Shown here: piece after piece, positions 1-10,967 of the stretch
Position numbering within the stretch: position 1 is the stretch's first letter
Layout: each line of letters starts with the position of its first letter
The notes under the pieces: model-generated
What the model was told of the DNA's origin: nothing
The model's database searches: none
Seen by the model: the letters and a program-made list of their open reading frames with translations, nothing else
Position numbers and translations under genes: made by a program
Assembly (NCBI GenBank): GCA_944470555.2
Contig: OX104129.1
Location: 64,473,747-64,537,746 of the forward strand
Direction: 5' to 3'
Length of the DNA stretch: 64,000 nucleotides
Origin: Heterobilharzia americana
Taxonomy: Eukaryota; Platyhelminthes; Trematoda; Strigeidida; Schistosomatidae

Positions 1-140
1 TGTTTATTCTCTCACATAACTTTGTCTACTTTGATACCACTCTTTTTCCATCCACCTGTTGTTTGTATGCTGCTATGAAGTGTGGCAAGTTGAGTTGATG
101 TGCTTGTGTGTGAGGTTCTAGGTTGATTTTGTCAGTCAGT
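1..140 (+). mobile_element. LINE-B 3' untranslated end, partial
   Basis: The sequence TTTGTCTACTTTGATACCAC and the following ATGAAGTGTGGCAAGTTGAG recur in reverse complement at 17375-17530, 18140-18270 and 52500-52650. The last of those continues into LINE-B coding sequence, so this is a plus-strand 3' UTR cut by the window start. Confidence 0.6.
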
Positions 141-329
141 GTCAGTTAATTTTTTTTATCAGTCTTTTTGCGGTGGAGTGTGTTTTTTCTTTTCAATTAC
201 TCGTCAATTGATGCATTTCATGTTTGATTGTTAACAAGAACGGATGAGATATACTTCCTGAAGATGAAAAATCAGGAGTTAACTTGAAGTAATTAACGGG
301 GAGTAAAGACGATATTATTTATTGATACC

Positions 330-535
330 TCTAATCGTCCGTTATGCTGAATCAAATTTATCGACCTTGGTTGGCATGTAGGCTTCTATGCAGATGATTA
401 AACATTCATCGTTATAAGTAACTAATTCCTGTTGTACAGGAGGTGGCTTTCATGCCTCAGTGGTGTAGTGGATGAAGCTTTGGTATATGAAGCGATGAGT
501 ATGAGGTTTGAATCTCGGTGGAAGTACGGTTGTAC
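330..535 (+). mobile_element. SMalpha-like element, head only
   Basis: It has the family's upstream wording (CTTGGTTGGCATGTAGGCTT) and a tRNA-like head with A-box region CCTCAGTGGTGTAGTGGAT and B-box region GTTTGAATCTC. The ribozyme part is missing. Confidence 0.55.
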
Positions 536-1374
536 TTGATTCCACGTCTAACCACAATTATGTGAAATATAAAAGACGATATCGTTTGAAGTTGAGTTCG
601 ATAGAATCAAAGTGCGATTGTTGGTACGTGTGTTACTATTTAATCGATTTAAATTGTAATCGGTTGTTGCATGTAAGAAGATGGACGAAACGAAAACCAG
701 CTTAAGCATATTTCATCATTATTTTGTGGTGCAATATTTATTAAGAAATATAGCTCATACTTATGAATCCACTGTACTATGTCACTGACTATTTCTAACT
801 AATCTTTTTTTGTTGCTTGACTAACGAGTTATGCATATCATAATCAAAATCTACCATGCTCTCTCTTGTAGTTTTATTGTCGATACGATTACGAATTCGT
901 CTACATTTTTAGAACTATGACAATTAATCTAAGTGCGAGTGATAAATTTCTGTCTCATCATATACTAAATATACACAACGTTTATCTGAGTAGTATGATG
1001 TATTTGTATTATGTATTTTGAATGATCTGATCATACATTTATTTGTCAAGGCATTTTATGTCAGCAATAAAAGTAGGAAGTCACATAAAAAGTGCGTAAC
1101 AGTAAGGTATATCATACTAAAAAAGGCAACCAACCTTAGTCATAGGGTAAGATAAATATTACCAGAGTAAGTTTAGTGTAAAGAAAATCCTTTTTGAACA
1201 CACGAGAAGATATGCGCTTAAATTTGCACACAACTTGCTCTTCAGCGAACCTGAGTATACACTCTTGACAGTTTTCATACAAAATTATAAAATTATGACT
1301 TACTTTGGGATGGATTTCCTGAAGTTCTAATGAGAAGTCGTGACCTGTGGAGTCAAATAAGTTGGGAGTCAGGT

Positions 1375-1520
1375 GGATAATAGTCGCACTGTATCCACTG
1401 CAGTGACTGAGTAGTAATTCACTCATCGTGAAAGTTGACGGCCATGAGTTTGATTCCTACTATAGTCGTGGGTGCGCACTATTGAAGAGTTCGAAACCAG
1501 AACGAAACAACTGCTCAGTC
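1375..1520 (+). mobile_element. Family X short element: tRNA-like head plus hammerhead-like core
   Basis: The head has B-box-like GAGTTTGATTCCTAC. The ribozyme part (about 1475-1520) has TTGAAGA, stem II GTTC / GAAC, and GAAA. Compared with the consensus, stem II changed GTCC / GGAC to GTTC / GAAC, a compensated change. One core base (C to T) is altered. LINE-A copy 1 abuts it. Confidence 0.6.
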
Positions 1521-4500
1521 CACTCGAGGGCCTCATCTGGCGTGTGATGTCCCCAAACCGTCTTCTTTCTCAGTGTATTCCTAACACAATCCATCTCCAC
1601 TTTCTTCTGCATATTTGTTGGGTGATAGGTTGTTGGTTGGTTCGTTACCAGCCAGCCAGAGTTCCTTGTTGCTCATTCTTATTATTCTGGCCTTTTGATC
1701 GATCTTCAGTATTGAGCGAGCGTAGGCAGCTGTTGATGTGTATGTCTGTAGTTTGTTGGAAATACTTTTTGTGAGGCGCCAAGTTTCTGAACCATCACTT
1801 GGAAGCACTGACTTGACATTAGTGTTGAAAATCCGGATCTTGTTCACGTTTTACACTGAGTGCAGTCGATCTCCGCACTGATTTCAGATTAGTCAATGAA
1901 AGCCTGTCTTCCTTTTCCGATCCTGGCATTGACGTCCTCATCTATGCCGCCAACTGTAGTTGAGATGATGCTGCCTAGATAAGTAGGTAAGTGAAAAAGA
2001 CAACTTCACACTTCTCCTGTTCATGATGATCGGTGCTTGTTGTTGTTTTTTGATTGACTGGGTGTCTTCATCACCTCTGTCATCTGTTCGTTCACTTGAA
2101 GTCCCGTTTCGCTGCCTCTTCTGCCAACTTGTCGGTTTTTGACTGTAGATCTTCGAGTTTGTGAGACAAGACATTAGACATAAATCATCATCGTTGGCGA
2201 AATCCAAATCTTCTTCTGGGGTCTTTTCATCGGTGCAGCCAGCGTATGCCCATCTTATCGCTCCTCGCGGTTTGCTGCATGATCCAGTCGACCACAATCA
2301 GGAAGATGATGGGAGACAGTAGGCGGCAACCTTGTCTTACTCCTGTTTTCACTACAAAGGCGTCACTGATCTTTCCATTGTGAATCACTTGACATGTAGC
2401 ATCGTGTAGCTTATTACTGCTGAATGAGATTGATAAAGGTTTGCGGCACTAAAAGCGTATTGTTGAAGCAGCTGCCAAATTACTTGTCGGTCGACGCTGT
2501 CGAAGGCCTTTTGAAAATCAATGAAGTTGAGGTGAATTGTTGACTGCCATTCTACGCTCTGTTCTATAATGATGCGTAGCATAGTGTTGGAATTTGGTCC
2601 GGACATAATTTGTCCTTCCTGAAGGCAGCCAGCCAGCCTGTTCCGGTTGTAATTCTGAATCCAGCGCATTGTTTAGTCTCTCCAGGATGATGCAGCCTAA
2701 TATTTTGCTTGGGGTGGATAGCAGCATGATTCCGCGCCAGTTCTTGCAGAGACTTAGGTCTTCCTTGTTTAGGAGTTTGACCAGGTAGCCCTTCTTCCAT
2801 CTGGCAGATACCTTTCCTTCCTTCCTTGCAAACCTTCTGCAGTAGTGGTGTGAGCGTGTCTGTTGTTGTCTCTGGATCTATTTTCAGTACTTCTGTCTGA
2901 ATTCAATCTGGTCCTGCTGCTTTCCTGGCTTTCATCAACTTTATGGCATTCAGGACTTCACTTCTAATTTTGTCGGGGGGCTTGTGTTCACTGATAGTTC
3001 TGTGACTGGGCTGCTGGTGGTATTTCTGGACGAGATGCAGATTGTGGTGGTGGTGGTCGATTCAAGAGTTTTTTTAAGTGGTCGACCCATTTTTTCCTTT
3101 GTTTCTCCTCTCCCTTCGGTAACTAAGTTTCCTTCATTATCTTTCACTGGTTTCGGCTGTGTCGATCTGTATTCAGATGGTAGCCTGGTTATTTGATATA
3201 GTGTTGTCAGGTCTCTCCTGCAGCCTGCAGCCTATTCTGCTTCACTTGCTAATGTATCGTAGAAGTGTCTTTTGTCCTTGAGCGCACTCTTCACTTCTTT
3301 GTTCAGTGTAGTGTTTTATATGTTGTATCTAGTTCCTCTTGTCGTTGTGCATCGTTGCACTGGTTCATCTTCTGCTTCACCACCACCATCTCCCCCTCCC
3401 TGCTCTATCAGCTTCCATGTGTCCGTCGAGATCTATTCCTTGTCTTGTTTCCTATTCCTTTCTAATACGGTTATGCAGTTTTCTTTCCACATCTCTTTCA
3501 AAGAGTTCCACAGATTTCTTCAGGGATGTTGCTCTATTTTATTCTTATGACTGGCTGACATGAAGATGTTGTTTGTAGTTTCGTCCTTCACTTCATTTTC
3601 TGTTCTGGATGTTGAACTTGAAGTGTGGTCTATCACTAGCTTCTTTGTAGGCTTTCAACTTGATTTTGAAGGTTGGTTTTTCGCACTAGATAGTGAGTAG
3701 TGTGAACTTACATCTGCTCGTCTTCGTGATCTGATCTTGTGTCCAGTAGGTTGTCTCCACTTTCTTAACGTTGAGATGAAGTCCATCTGATTTTTAGTGT
3801 AGTGTGTCCTGGTGTCTGGTGAAATCAAGTGCATGTCGCTTGTGAATATCCTTGTGTTTGTACACACTGCCTCCAACCACCGAATCGTTGAATGCGCAGA
3901 AATCTGCAAACAATTCTCTATTTTCGTTCATCACTTCGCCGAGTGCTTCTCAACCCATGATGAGTTATCTTCCTGTGTTGTCCACTCCGAGTTTAGCATT
4001 CATGTCACCCATCAGAATTTTGATGTTGTCAACTGTAGTCTTGTCCTGTACTGAATGCTGTTGTCTGTAGAATTCCTCCTTCTCTTGATCTGCATTATTT
4101 GTAGGTGCATAGCGTAGCATTATATGACTATGACTTCCTTTTGAGTTGAATCCATCTTGCTGTCATGATCCTGATCGCGCAGGAGGAGATTGGTTCCCAC
4201 TGCATGAGAGAGAGAGAGAGTCTTCGATGTTCTTGGGAGGGGGACATCATGATAGCCACTTCAAAACTCAGTGTGCTCGTAGTTGTCGTCTGGGCGACAA
4301 TATCGGAGTAGATTATTGACTATCCAGTTGACAGTTTGGAGAGTCCACTTCCATTCCATCTGCAGATTTCTCTCAGATTCCAAGCACTTCTATGCCATGC
4401 CTTGTCATCTGTTTTGGAATCTGGACAGCCTTGCTAAGTTCATATATGGTGCGGACATTCCATGTCCCTATGCTTATTTTCGCTTTCATCGAGAGAGTGA

Positions 4501-4715
4501 GAGGAAACATATCGACCAATTGGCTACCCGAAGGCTTTCACCGGGTGGCATCATTTCGTCTCTCCGATCCCAGCTAGGAATAAGTTTGTTTTTATTTTTT
4601 ATAATTTCTTTGTGATTTGAAGTTTCTTTAGCGATAGGATTAGTTTTCCGTGGTATGGTTGCTAGCCGTATGTCCAACCTTCCCTCTTTATGGGGGCTTA
4701 GGACCGGCTAGTAAC
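1515..4715 (-). mobile_element. LINE-A copy 1 (RTE-like non-LTR retrotransposon), decayed
   Basis: Read on the minus strand, this is nearly the full protein order. An upstream segment (MDIRLATIPRK, 4677) is followed by remains of an AP-endonuclease domain (about 4250-3800; the newer copies show MGDMNAKL and FCAFNDSVIGG). The reverse transcriptase lies at about 3200-2200, with FQKAFDSVDR near 2500 and a FANDDDLCLMS version of the FADD box near 2190. A C-terminal part with IRIFNTNVKSVL lies near 1840. Many frameshifts and stops make it inactive. It joins a family X hammerhead element at about 1515, and the usual 3' tail is missing there. Assignment to the RTE clade rests on resemblance to BovB/RTE-type endonuclease wording; I do not name a schistosome family. 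Confidence 0.85.
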
Positions 4716-4821
4716 TAGTTAACCAGGTGAGGTTATATATTATATATAGTAGGCATTATTTTGTTTGAACTATGTTTGTAGGGTTTTGTGACTTAAGTCA
4801 ATATCAAATAATTAAGATTAT

Positions 4822-5033
4822 ACTGGGTGATGAGTGCAGGTGAAATGAAAATTTGAACCGTGGCCGTATTCGAATCAGCGACCACCGGACCTCATAGCTC
4901 AGTTGGTAAAGCGTGGAGCCGGAAACCTGGTGGTCACTTGTTCGAATCCGGCTGCAGTCCAAATTTTCATTTCATCTTCAATCGTACTAGTCTGCCAAAT
5001 CACATAGATATCTCAGAGGTCAAAATGATATTT
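4822..5033. mobile_element. SINE-T inverted pair
   Basis: A minus-strand tail (GGGTGATGAGTGCAGGTGAA, then TTGAACCGTGGCC) is fused at about 4889 to a plus-strand copy. Its head has A box TAGCTCAGTTGGTAAAGC and B box GTTCGAATCC, followed by the shared tail CAAATTTTCATTTCATCTTC. It looks like a tRNA gene but has two-copy tails and no independent stem folding that I checked. Confidence 0.72.
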
Positions 5034-5477
5034 AAGATTACTTAATTAATCAGAAACTATTATAAATAAATGTAAATTTCATTTTATTTTAAAAAAATCT
5101 ATCTAGCCATTATAAGCAATCAAGATTTGGTACACCAAACACTTTTGGATGCTTTCATATTTTCGACGATAAAATTACGCTTTCCAGAGAGTTTAGTCAC
5201 ATTCTTAATTGGTTTGTTAGCTGTTGAAACATTCAAAGTGAGTTTTACTGATTGATTGTTATTTTTGTTTACAAAAAAAAGCAAAACATTGTTTGTGATT
5301 GATTCTTTTAGTCATACAATTGGTATCGGTCGAGTGTTTTATAATAGTAACTAACTAACTGTAACTAATCAGAACATTTAATAGTTCAAAGGTCAACTTG
5401 TTCATTGTAGAGTTCAAGGTCCTTTCTATTTAATTTTGAGGGAGTTGTGGGGATTTGGAAATATTTCAAGTTGTTAT

Positions 5478-5640
5478 TCATCGTAAACTGACATCAGTTG
5501 GAGGAACAAAGGAAACCTGGGAGCACTGGACAGCTATTTCGTCCTAGTGTGGGACTCCTCAACAGTGCGCACCCACGAACCCGCGATCTTCAGGTTCCGT
5601 GGTCAACACTTACCATTGAGCCACTGGGTTAGAATCTATT
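5478..5640 (-). mobile_element. Family X short element with hammerhead (5523-5568)
   Basis: In reverse complement a tRNA-like head (CCCAGTGGCTCAATGGTAAG, then GGGTTCG) precedes the ribozyme: GCACTG, TTGAGGA, GTCC / GGAC, GAAA, TAGCTGTC, CAGTGC. Stem I is a perfect 6 bp. The core differs from CTGANGA only at the first base. Confidence 0.68.
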
Positions 5641-5845
5641 CTGACTATTCTGAATGAGAAGGGGGGTGAATCATGTCTGAATATGATTGTTTGTACAATA
5701 ATGGCTCAAATCTTTTCTCTTACATTTGTATTTTGACGGCTACTTATAAGGTCGATTCATCATTCTTATAGTTTTTTTCCTCGTATCATTATTGGGCCTA
5801 CTGTCTTTCATAACTGTTGTATAGATGGTAATTTAGTTAGTTATG

Positions 5846-5912
5846 GCTAGCAGAGGAACCCATGACGCGCGTTTCGTCCTATTTGGAACTCGTCAGCCGT
5901 ATGTACCTGCAT
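5846..5912 (-). ncRNA. SMalpha hammerhead ribozyme, core intact
   Basis: In reverse complement: CTGACGA, stem II GTTCC / GGAC (one mismatch), GAAA, CGCGCGTC. The invariant core is complete, but stem I is weak. The tRNA-like head is not visible. SMalpha elements are a known hammerhead-bearing repeat family of schistosomes. Confidence 0.7.
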
Positions 5913-6974
5913 CTGTTATATAGATACTTACTTACTTACTTACACGTCCAGTAAAATTGTAGATTGCTTTTGCGAAGTATTACAGCTTATATTAATTGAA
6001 TGCTTCAGTTCTGAAGTTAGTTAGTACTGCCAACTTATTTCATTTCGAGTTTTGGATAGAGTTATAGCATAGTTGTTTGTCGGTTCAGTACATCAAGCTT
6101 CATTAAGCTACAGAAGATAAATGAATATAAAATATCTGAAAATTAACTTATTAAGATAAGAATGAATTGTTCTGACACGTTTATTACGTTGCAGATGCCT
6201 GTGAACTCTCTACCTGTTCAGAAATGCCTTGCTATCAAGATGACATTACTATTCATCGAGCAAAACTGTTGTAAAGTAATTCACTTGATGGTGGTTAGCG
6301 GTGGAATCTAGTTCGTATGTCCCGTTCTATTTGCTACTCATCAGCTGATTGTAAATGCATAACAATGAAAGATGTTCTTACTGAGACTTGACCTCTGTCT
6401 AGTTACATTTTAAAATCTAATGTCAGTCGAAAGAGATACTATGGCTCATTGAATTGTGTATTCAATGTACAATCATCAGTATGTTAGGTTGTCGAATGCA
6501 ATTCGATCTGTAGAGGTTTAGGCTTTTAAGCTTAACATATTAAGCTCATCTAATGGATTAACAGTTAATTAACATATATATATATATATAGTTGTAGTGT
6601 TGCATTATTTATTTATATTTGGTTTAAAAATATAACCCCAAATTTTAATTACATTGTAAATTTTGTACTTACTATAGCAACTTATGGGAGTAAAAAGATA
6701 AGATTTGTCGGTTATTTTGATACTATAGATGAATAGAGTTGTTAATAAGCTTTAAAGTTGTAATTGATGACCTAGAAAGGTATTGATAGGAAACTGTACA
6801 TTAGTGTATACTTTTAGCTGAACAAGAAATAAAGTGGTCAGTAGTATAAGAAAAAAGAAAGAAAATTATAAGTTAAATAAAAGTCACCATTGGAAGAAAT
6901 GAATTCCCCAATAATTACTATGTGTAGAGCGAGTTAAAATCATCCATAATCTAATTTATCTATTTTCAAGATAG

Positions 6975-7115
6975 TTTTAACCACGGAGTGACATCAGTTG
7001 AAGGGCTATTGAAAAATTGGCAGCACTGGACATCTATTTCGTCGTAGTAGAGGACTCTTGTGCAGTATGCACCCACGACCTCAGCAAGGATCGAACCCAG
7101 CCTCTTAGTCGGCGT
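6975..7115 (-). mobile_element. Family X short element, degenerate ribozyme
   Basis: It carries GACATCAGTTG at one end, GCAGCACTGGACATCTATTT in the middle and GGATCGAACCCAG at the head. The CTGANGA box is lost, while GAAA and GTC remain. Confidence 0.6.
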
Positions 7116-7709
7116 GTATCAACGAAATGTATCTGAATACGAATAAGTTTGGTTCAGTAATTATCATACTAACGAAGGTTACCACTTGTAAAACTAAGTG
7201 TCTGTTGTTGGTATTTTCTACTCTATTAAAAAGAATCCTTCAACCTGTATCAAGTATACAGTTTTATCTTGCGAGTATCCGGTTTTGTTGTGAACACAAG
7301 TTTAATATGATTATTTAGTGGGAGTAAGAAAAACAACCTTTATTCGGAGTATTAATATGCATAGTAGTTTTTGGTCATCAAATTCTGTGCATTTCGTTGT
7401 GCTGAGTTAGAGTATTTTTCGTATACTTACTTGTGAAATCATTCATCATGCCGACATGTGAAATGGTAGCATGGAAAAAGGTTTCATAACTACCTATTAA
7501 AAACATGGAACTAATATATAAAGTCTTTGACTGTTAACTTGTCATGTGGTAAACGACTAATGTTAATCAACAGCAATTCATGGGGTCTGATTTCGTTAAA
7601 GTCTCTTCAACCAGTGAACTCTTAGGCCGCCAGATTGTTCACCTAGTCTTACCACCTTGTTTAGATTATATTTTTAATCTTGAATCATTGTCTTAATGAC
7701 GTCAATACT

Positions 7710-7880
7710 ATCACTCAGTGGTAATGTCTGACTGCAGCACTGCGTGATACAGGTTCGAGTCTCAGATGGGAAATCAATTCCCTAGAGGTTGAAAATACTC
7801 CTTATTGACAAGTGCTAAAAAGCAAGAAATCTAGGTTAAGAGCTTCCTACCTATCGCCTCCAACTAATCTACCTATATAA
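7710..7880 (+). mobile_element. SINE-E short element
   Basis: The head has CACTCAGTGGTAATGTCTGA and the B box GGTTCGAGTCTCAG. The tail (TATTGACAAGTGCTAAAAAG) is shared with the copy at 13.65 kb. Confidence 0.62.
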
Positions 7881-8435
7881 GTGCACTGTCATCGTGGATT
7901 TCAGCTTGGTGACCATATTACAATATGATAGATAGAATTCTAGTCAGGACTAGATAACGTGAATTTGGTTACTCTCCAGTGATCAATTAATATATTATTG
8001 AATTTCCTCCCCTGTTGCCAGCAGTGACAATTAATGATATTATAAACGGAATGCTTCAGTGTTTTCGTTGGTAGCTACTAGCTTTGAGATAAAATTCATT
8101 GAGTTTTCATAAGAAACCGAGTTAAGAGTAAATACTCACCAATGACATTAGATGATCGTCATACTGTGTCATACACTTAGAAGAACTGGAAAACTCAGTA
8201 ATTAAATGGTAATATGATCGTTGCGAGACTTTAAGGTGTTCTTCTTCGTTCTTTATGATGTTATAGATGTACACTATAAAGTCCTAAACGAGTCAGAGAT
8301 AGTTGTACAGTAGTCTATACGTTTCAGCGACTCCCTAGCCGCTTAAGTAAATGCTTCAGGGGAAAAGTGATTTACATCATTGATTTGATTTTTATTCTTA
8401 TCAAGTATCCTTTTTCTTTCCTATATATCTTATAG

Positions 8436-8669
8436 GAAGAATTTATACAATCATATCTTAATCATTATACGCGTATAGCTGCTACTGTACTGCTTTCTGC
8501 ACGTGCACGTATTGCACCTGAATGGTCGTTACAGATGAATAATCGAATTGTGCACATATCAGTACAACTGTTCAGTGGTGAAGAATTAGCGCTACGTGTG
8601 ATTAAACAGCGGAATCTACATCATCTACTTGTCCATTGCTTATTAAATATGTTTGCATGTTGTCGCACT
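8436..8669 (+). CDS. UBR3: UBR3 exon a (78 codons, phase 0 in, phase 0 out)
   Basis: The acceptor is a pyrimidine-rich tract ending TTATAG and the donor is GTAAGT. The 234-nt exon reads from EEFIQSYLNHYTRIAATVL through RIVHISVQLFSGEELALRV to HCLLNMFACCRT. The segment around VQLFSGEELA matches the UBR3 helical region that reads VQLFSNEELA in human. This domain has no known catalytic residue; in UBR family structures such helical regions form a scaffold between the UBR box and the RING. It is the first exon in the window, so the preceding exon must end in phase 0. The TTATAG acceptor at 8435 keeps the frame best. Confidence 0.85.
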
Positions 8670-9589
8670 GTAAGTTGTTTGTCACAGTTTTTTTCATGTA
8701 GGTGATGCCTTGGTTAATATATTACACCATATTGTCTCATTACTTCACTTAGTGGCCACATCGCGAAACTCGATCGACTGCTGCATTAGTTGTTCACTGG
8801 TGATCAATTCGTGTGCATAATCCAGTCTTACGGAGGGTTAGTTGTGACCAGAATAGTTTAGGTGTTTACTCAATTTCTTTGGCACTGAAAGAATCAGGTT
8901 CGAATCACCGAAAAAACACCAGTTTCCTCATCGTGGCAGGTATGCCTTGTTGATGAGTACCGTCAGATACAAAACATAGATGGGATGTGTTTCCTGGCGA
9001 TTACCTCTCAACATTTGAGATCGAAATCACCCAGCATATGCGTTTCATTCTATGTTGAACTCGTCAGCTGAATGCACTTATGATTGCTCAGATCCTTCAG
9101 AAAAAATGAGGATTCCAGAAATCCTTTATTGCCAATCCATATACACCGAAGTCTTCAGAAGAGGCATGTGATCATACGTGTAACTATCAGACTTGCTAAA
9201 CAAGCAAAATCAGTAGCAAATGCTTTTGTAGAAAGCTTTGGAAATAACTGAGGTTATTGTAAATATAAGCCGTTGTATTTCTAGACGTTGCAAAATCCCT
9301 GTTAGAAAGCAAGAAAATGAACATTGTGGGATAAATCGAATTCATTTCCTGTGCTCTAGATCTTCTACGTGCGTACTAAATTTTAAAATTGTGTACAGTA
9401 AACTGTCAGTGTCCAGTATAAGTATTTTGACTCATTTCATCAGTAAAATCAACACCGAATAGATCTTTCACATCTGTACATCGATAGGAACAAAGATGAA
9501 TGGCGAAGTTCACGGTGTGTAAGATATTCACAAGTGATTATTGCCTTTGATGTTGTGTTCTCCGAGCTGAATGATTTTATCGTAGAGCT

Positions 9590-10115
9590 TTGGTTGTCAT
9601 CCTAGACAACATCATCAGCACAAACTTCAGAAAAAAGTGAGTGGTAAGGTTCTCTCCACAATTTATTTAGTGGCTTGTCATGAATGCCTTGTGTACGGTT
9701 GGTTGCTGCTACCAAGGTCTTGTCGTTGTCTCTGTGTTCATTTTGATTGGTTTTCCTGATGACCTAAAATTTGACCTTCTTAGTGTTTCTTATTGGTTGA
9801 TAGATTAGGTCAATATCAATATGTCTGTTGATTATTGACTGACCTGAATATCAAGCTTCTAAAAAGTCCCTGGCGTTCTTTGTATTTCTTCTATCCAGGA
9901 TTTCCACATTTTCCCAGTCGAATTCATATCCATAGTTGTCCTTATGCATTGATATGAGCGAAGATATGTTATGACGCTTCACTGCTAGTTGATGCTCATG
10001 TAGACGGATATGAAGAGGGCGACCACTATCCGATGTAGTTTTTTGCAGTTCCTGCAGTTTATTTTGTAGACAATGTTTGGTTTGTCTTCCCTTCCTATTT
10101 TAGCTTTTAGCCTGC
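9590..10115 (-). mobile_element. Penelope-like 3' end with GIY-YIG domain
   Basis: The minus strand reads KPNIVYKINCRNCK (10085), then after a one-base shift GRPLHIRLHEHQLAVKRHN, ISSLISMHKDNYGYEFDW and EILDRRNTKNARDFLEA. This is the GIY-YIG endonuclease and its C-terminal extension. The element ends at a hairpin at 9592-9610. It is the same lineage as the copy at 31-32 kb. The RT part is absent. Confidence 0.78.
9592..9610 (-). ncRNA. Penelope 3' hairpin, hammerhead-like
   Basis: In reverse complement CTGATGATG is followed by stem GTTGTC / GACAAC with loop TAGGAT. The sister copies have GTCGTC / GACGAT, so the changes keep the pairing. The following bases read CAAA rather than GAAA. Confidence 0.5.
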
Positions 10116-10154
10116 ATAACAGAGAGTGAAGAGAGTTTTTAAGATGACACATCA

Positions 10155-10960
10155 AATTATCATCGTCGACACTGTTTGGTGGTTGATTGACGAAATCTCT
10201 GCACGCAAAATGGTGCCTTTGAGAAATTACACCTTCTATAGCCCTGACGTGGTATCTGAGTACCTACTGAGAGTTGGGTGTACTACGCCGCACTCGACTT
10301 TATCCTACTAAAATGATTGTGAAACAGAATCAATAAGGTTAAAAATGCCCATGAGAAGGCTTCAGATCTTTGACCACTTCCACCTTCATGGCGTTGGTCA
10401 TGTGTCATGGGACCAATCCATTAATAAAGTGATGGTTAGGCATCAAGTCTTAAGCAAAAGACGAGGTGATTGACAAGTTCGTAAACGTTTATCGACTGAG
10501 GCGGCTAGGACATGTGTTACACATACCGAACGGCCGTTTGCCGCACTACAAAATGTCACCTGAAGTAGACTAAGGCTGACAAAAGGTTAAAGGTCACGAG
10601 GTTGAAAAGACAAAACCAGTGGATGAAGTTTGTAACTATTGTCCTGAGCTCTATAAAGTAGCATAGACTTGTAGGTTGTGGTCAAAGTGACGACCAAAAT
10701 CAGTAGTTGGAGACTCTACGCAATATGGTTGCTACAGAATCGGTGGGAGTAATGGAGGTGCGTCCATATATTATCTTCATCTTAGTCGTCATATCGAACT
10801 TCATTTCAGCCACAAACTCAAAGAATTGGTCGGAATATCTGCTATTAGTTTCATTAATTATATGTATCACTGGTAGTTATTCATTGTTTAAACGAGTTGT
10901 GTACGACTGTTTATTGATATTGAGTAAGGTAAGAAGAAAATTAGTAGCAATCACCATGCA
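10155..10960 (+). mobile_element. LINE-B 3' end, old and decayed
   Basis: The plus strand begins WWLIDEISARKM (compare GGLVADEISARIQK at 33.86 kb), then MRRLQIFDH with frameshifts (10340), and a 3' UTR that matches CGCAGATGTAT-CATATTATC-type wording (10755-10810). It is bounded on the right by the foldback element. The right limit is approximate. Confidence 0.65.
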
Positions 10961-10967
10961 TATATAT

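Larger units (their letters stand above)
1..8435 (+). other. Intron sequence upstream of the first visible UBR3 exon
   Basis: I found no exon here. It holds a LINE-B 3' end (1-140), an SMalpha-like head (about 330-535), a hammerhead short element of family X (1375-1520), LINE-A (1515-4715), a SINE-T pair (4822-5033), two more family X copies (5478-5640, 6975-7115), SMalpha hammerheads (5851-5910; degenerate at 6289-6351) and a SINE-E copy (7710-7880). A short AT dinucleotide run lies near 6570-6590. The stretches 540-1370, 5040-5470, 5930-6280, 6360-6970, 7120-7700 and 7890-8435 show nothing I recognise. The strand and intron status assume that the gene continues upstream. Confidence 0.6.

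Noticed and set aside
4890..4965. tRNA gene (A and B boxes, about 75 bp)
   Set aside because: The segment is part of a repeated unit whose tail (CAAATTTTCAT-CACCTTC) follows every copy. Copies at 27.4, 35.6, 39.1 and 48.6-49.8 kb have drifted boxes. It is a tRNA-derived short element.
6289..6351. Active SMalpha hammerhead on the minus strand
   Set aside because: CTGATGA is present, but GAAA is changed to GGGA, so it should not cleave.
7127..7318. Possible additional upstream UBR3 exon
   Set aside because: It has no AG/GT pair in a fitting phase and no similarity to the family. Exon a at 8436 is the first convincing one.
9026..9080. Active SMalpha hammerhead on the minus strand
   Set aside because: CTGACGA and GAAA are present, but the cleavage triplet reads TGC, which breaks the NUH rule.
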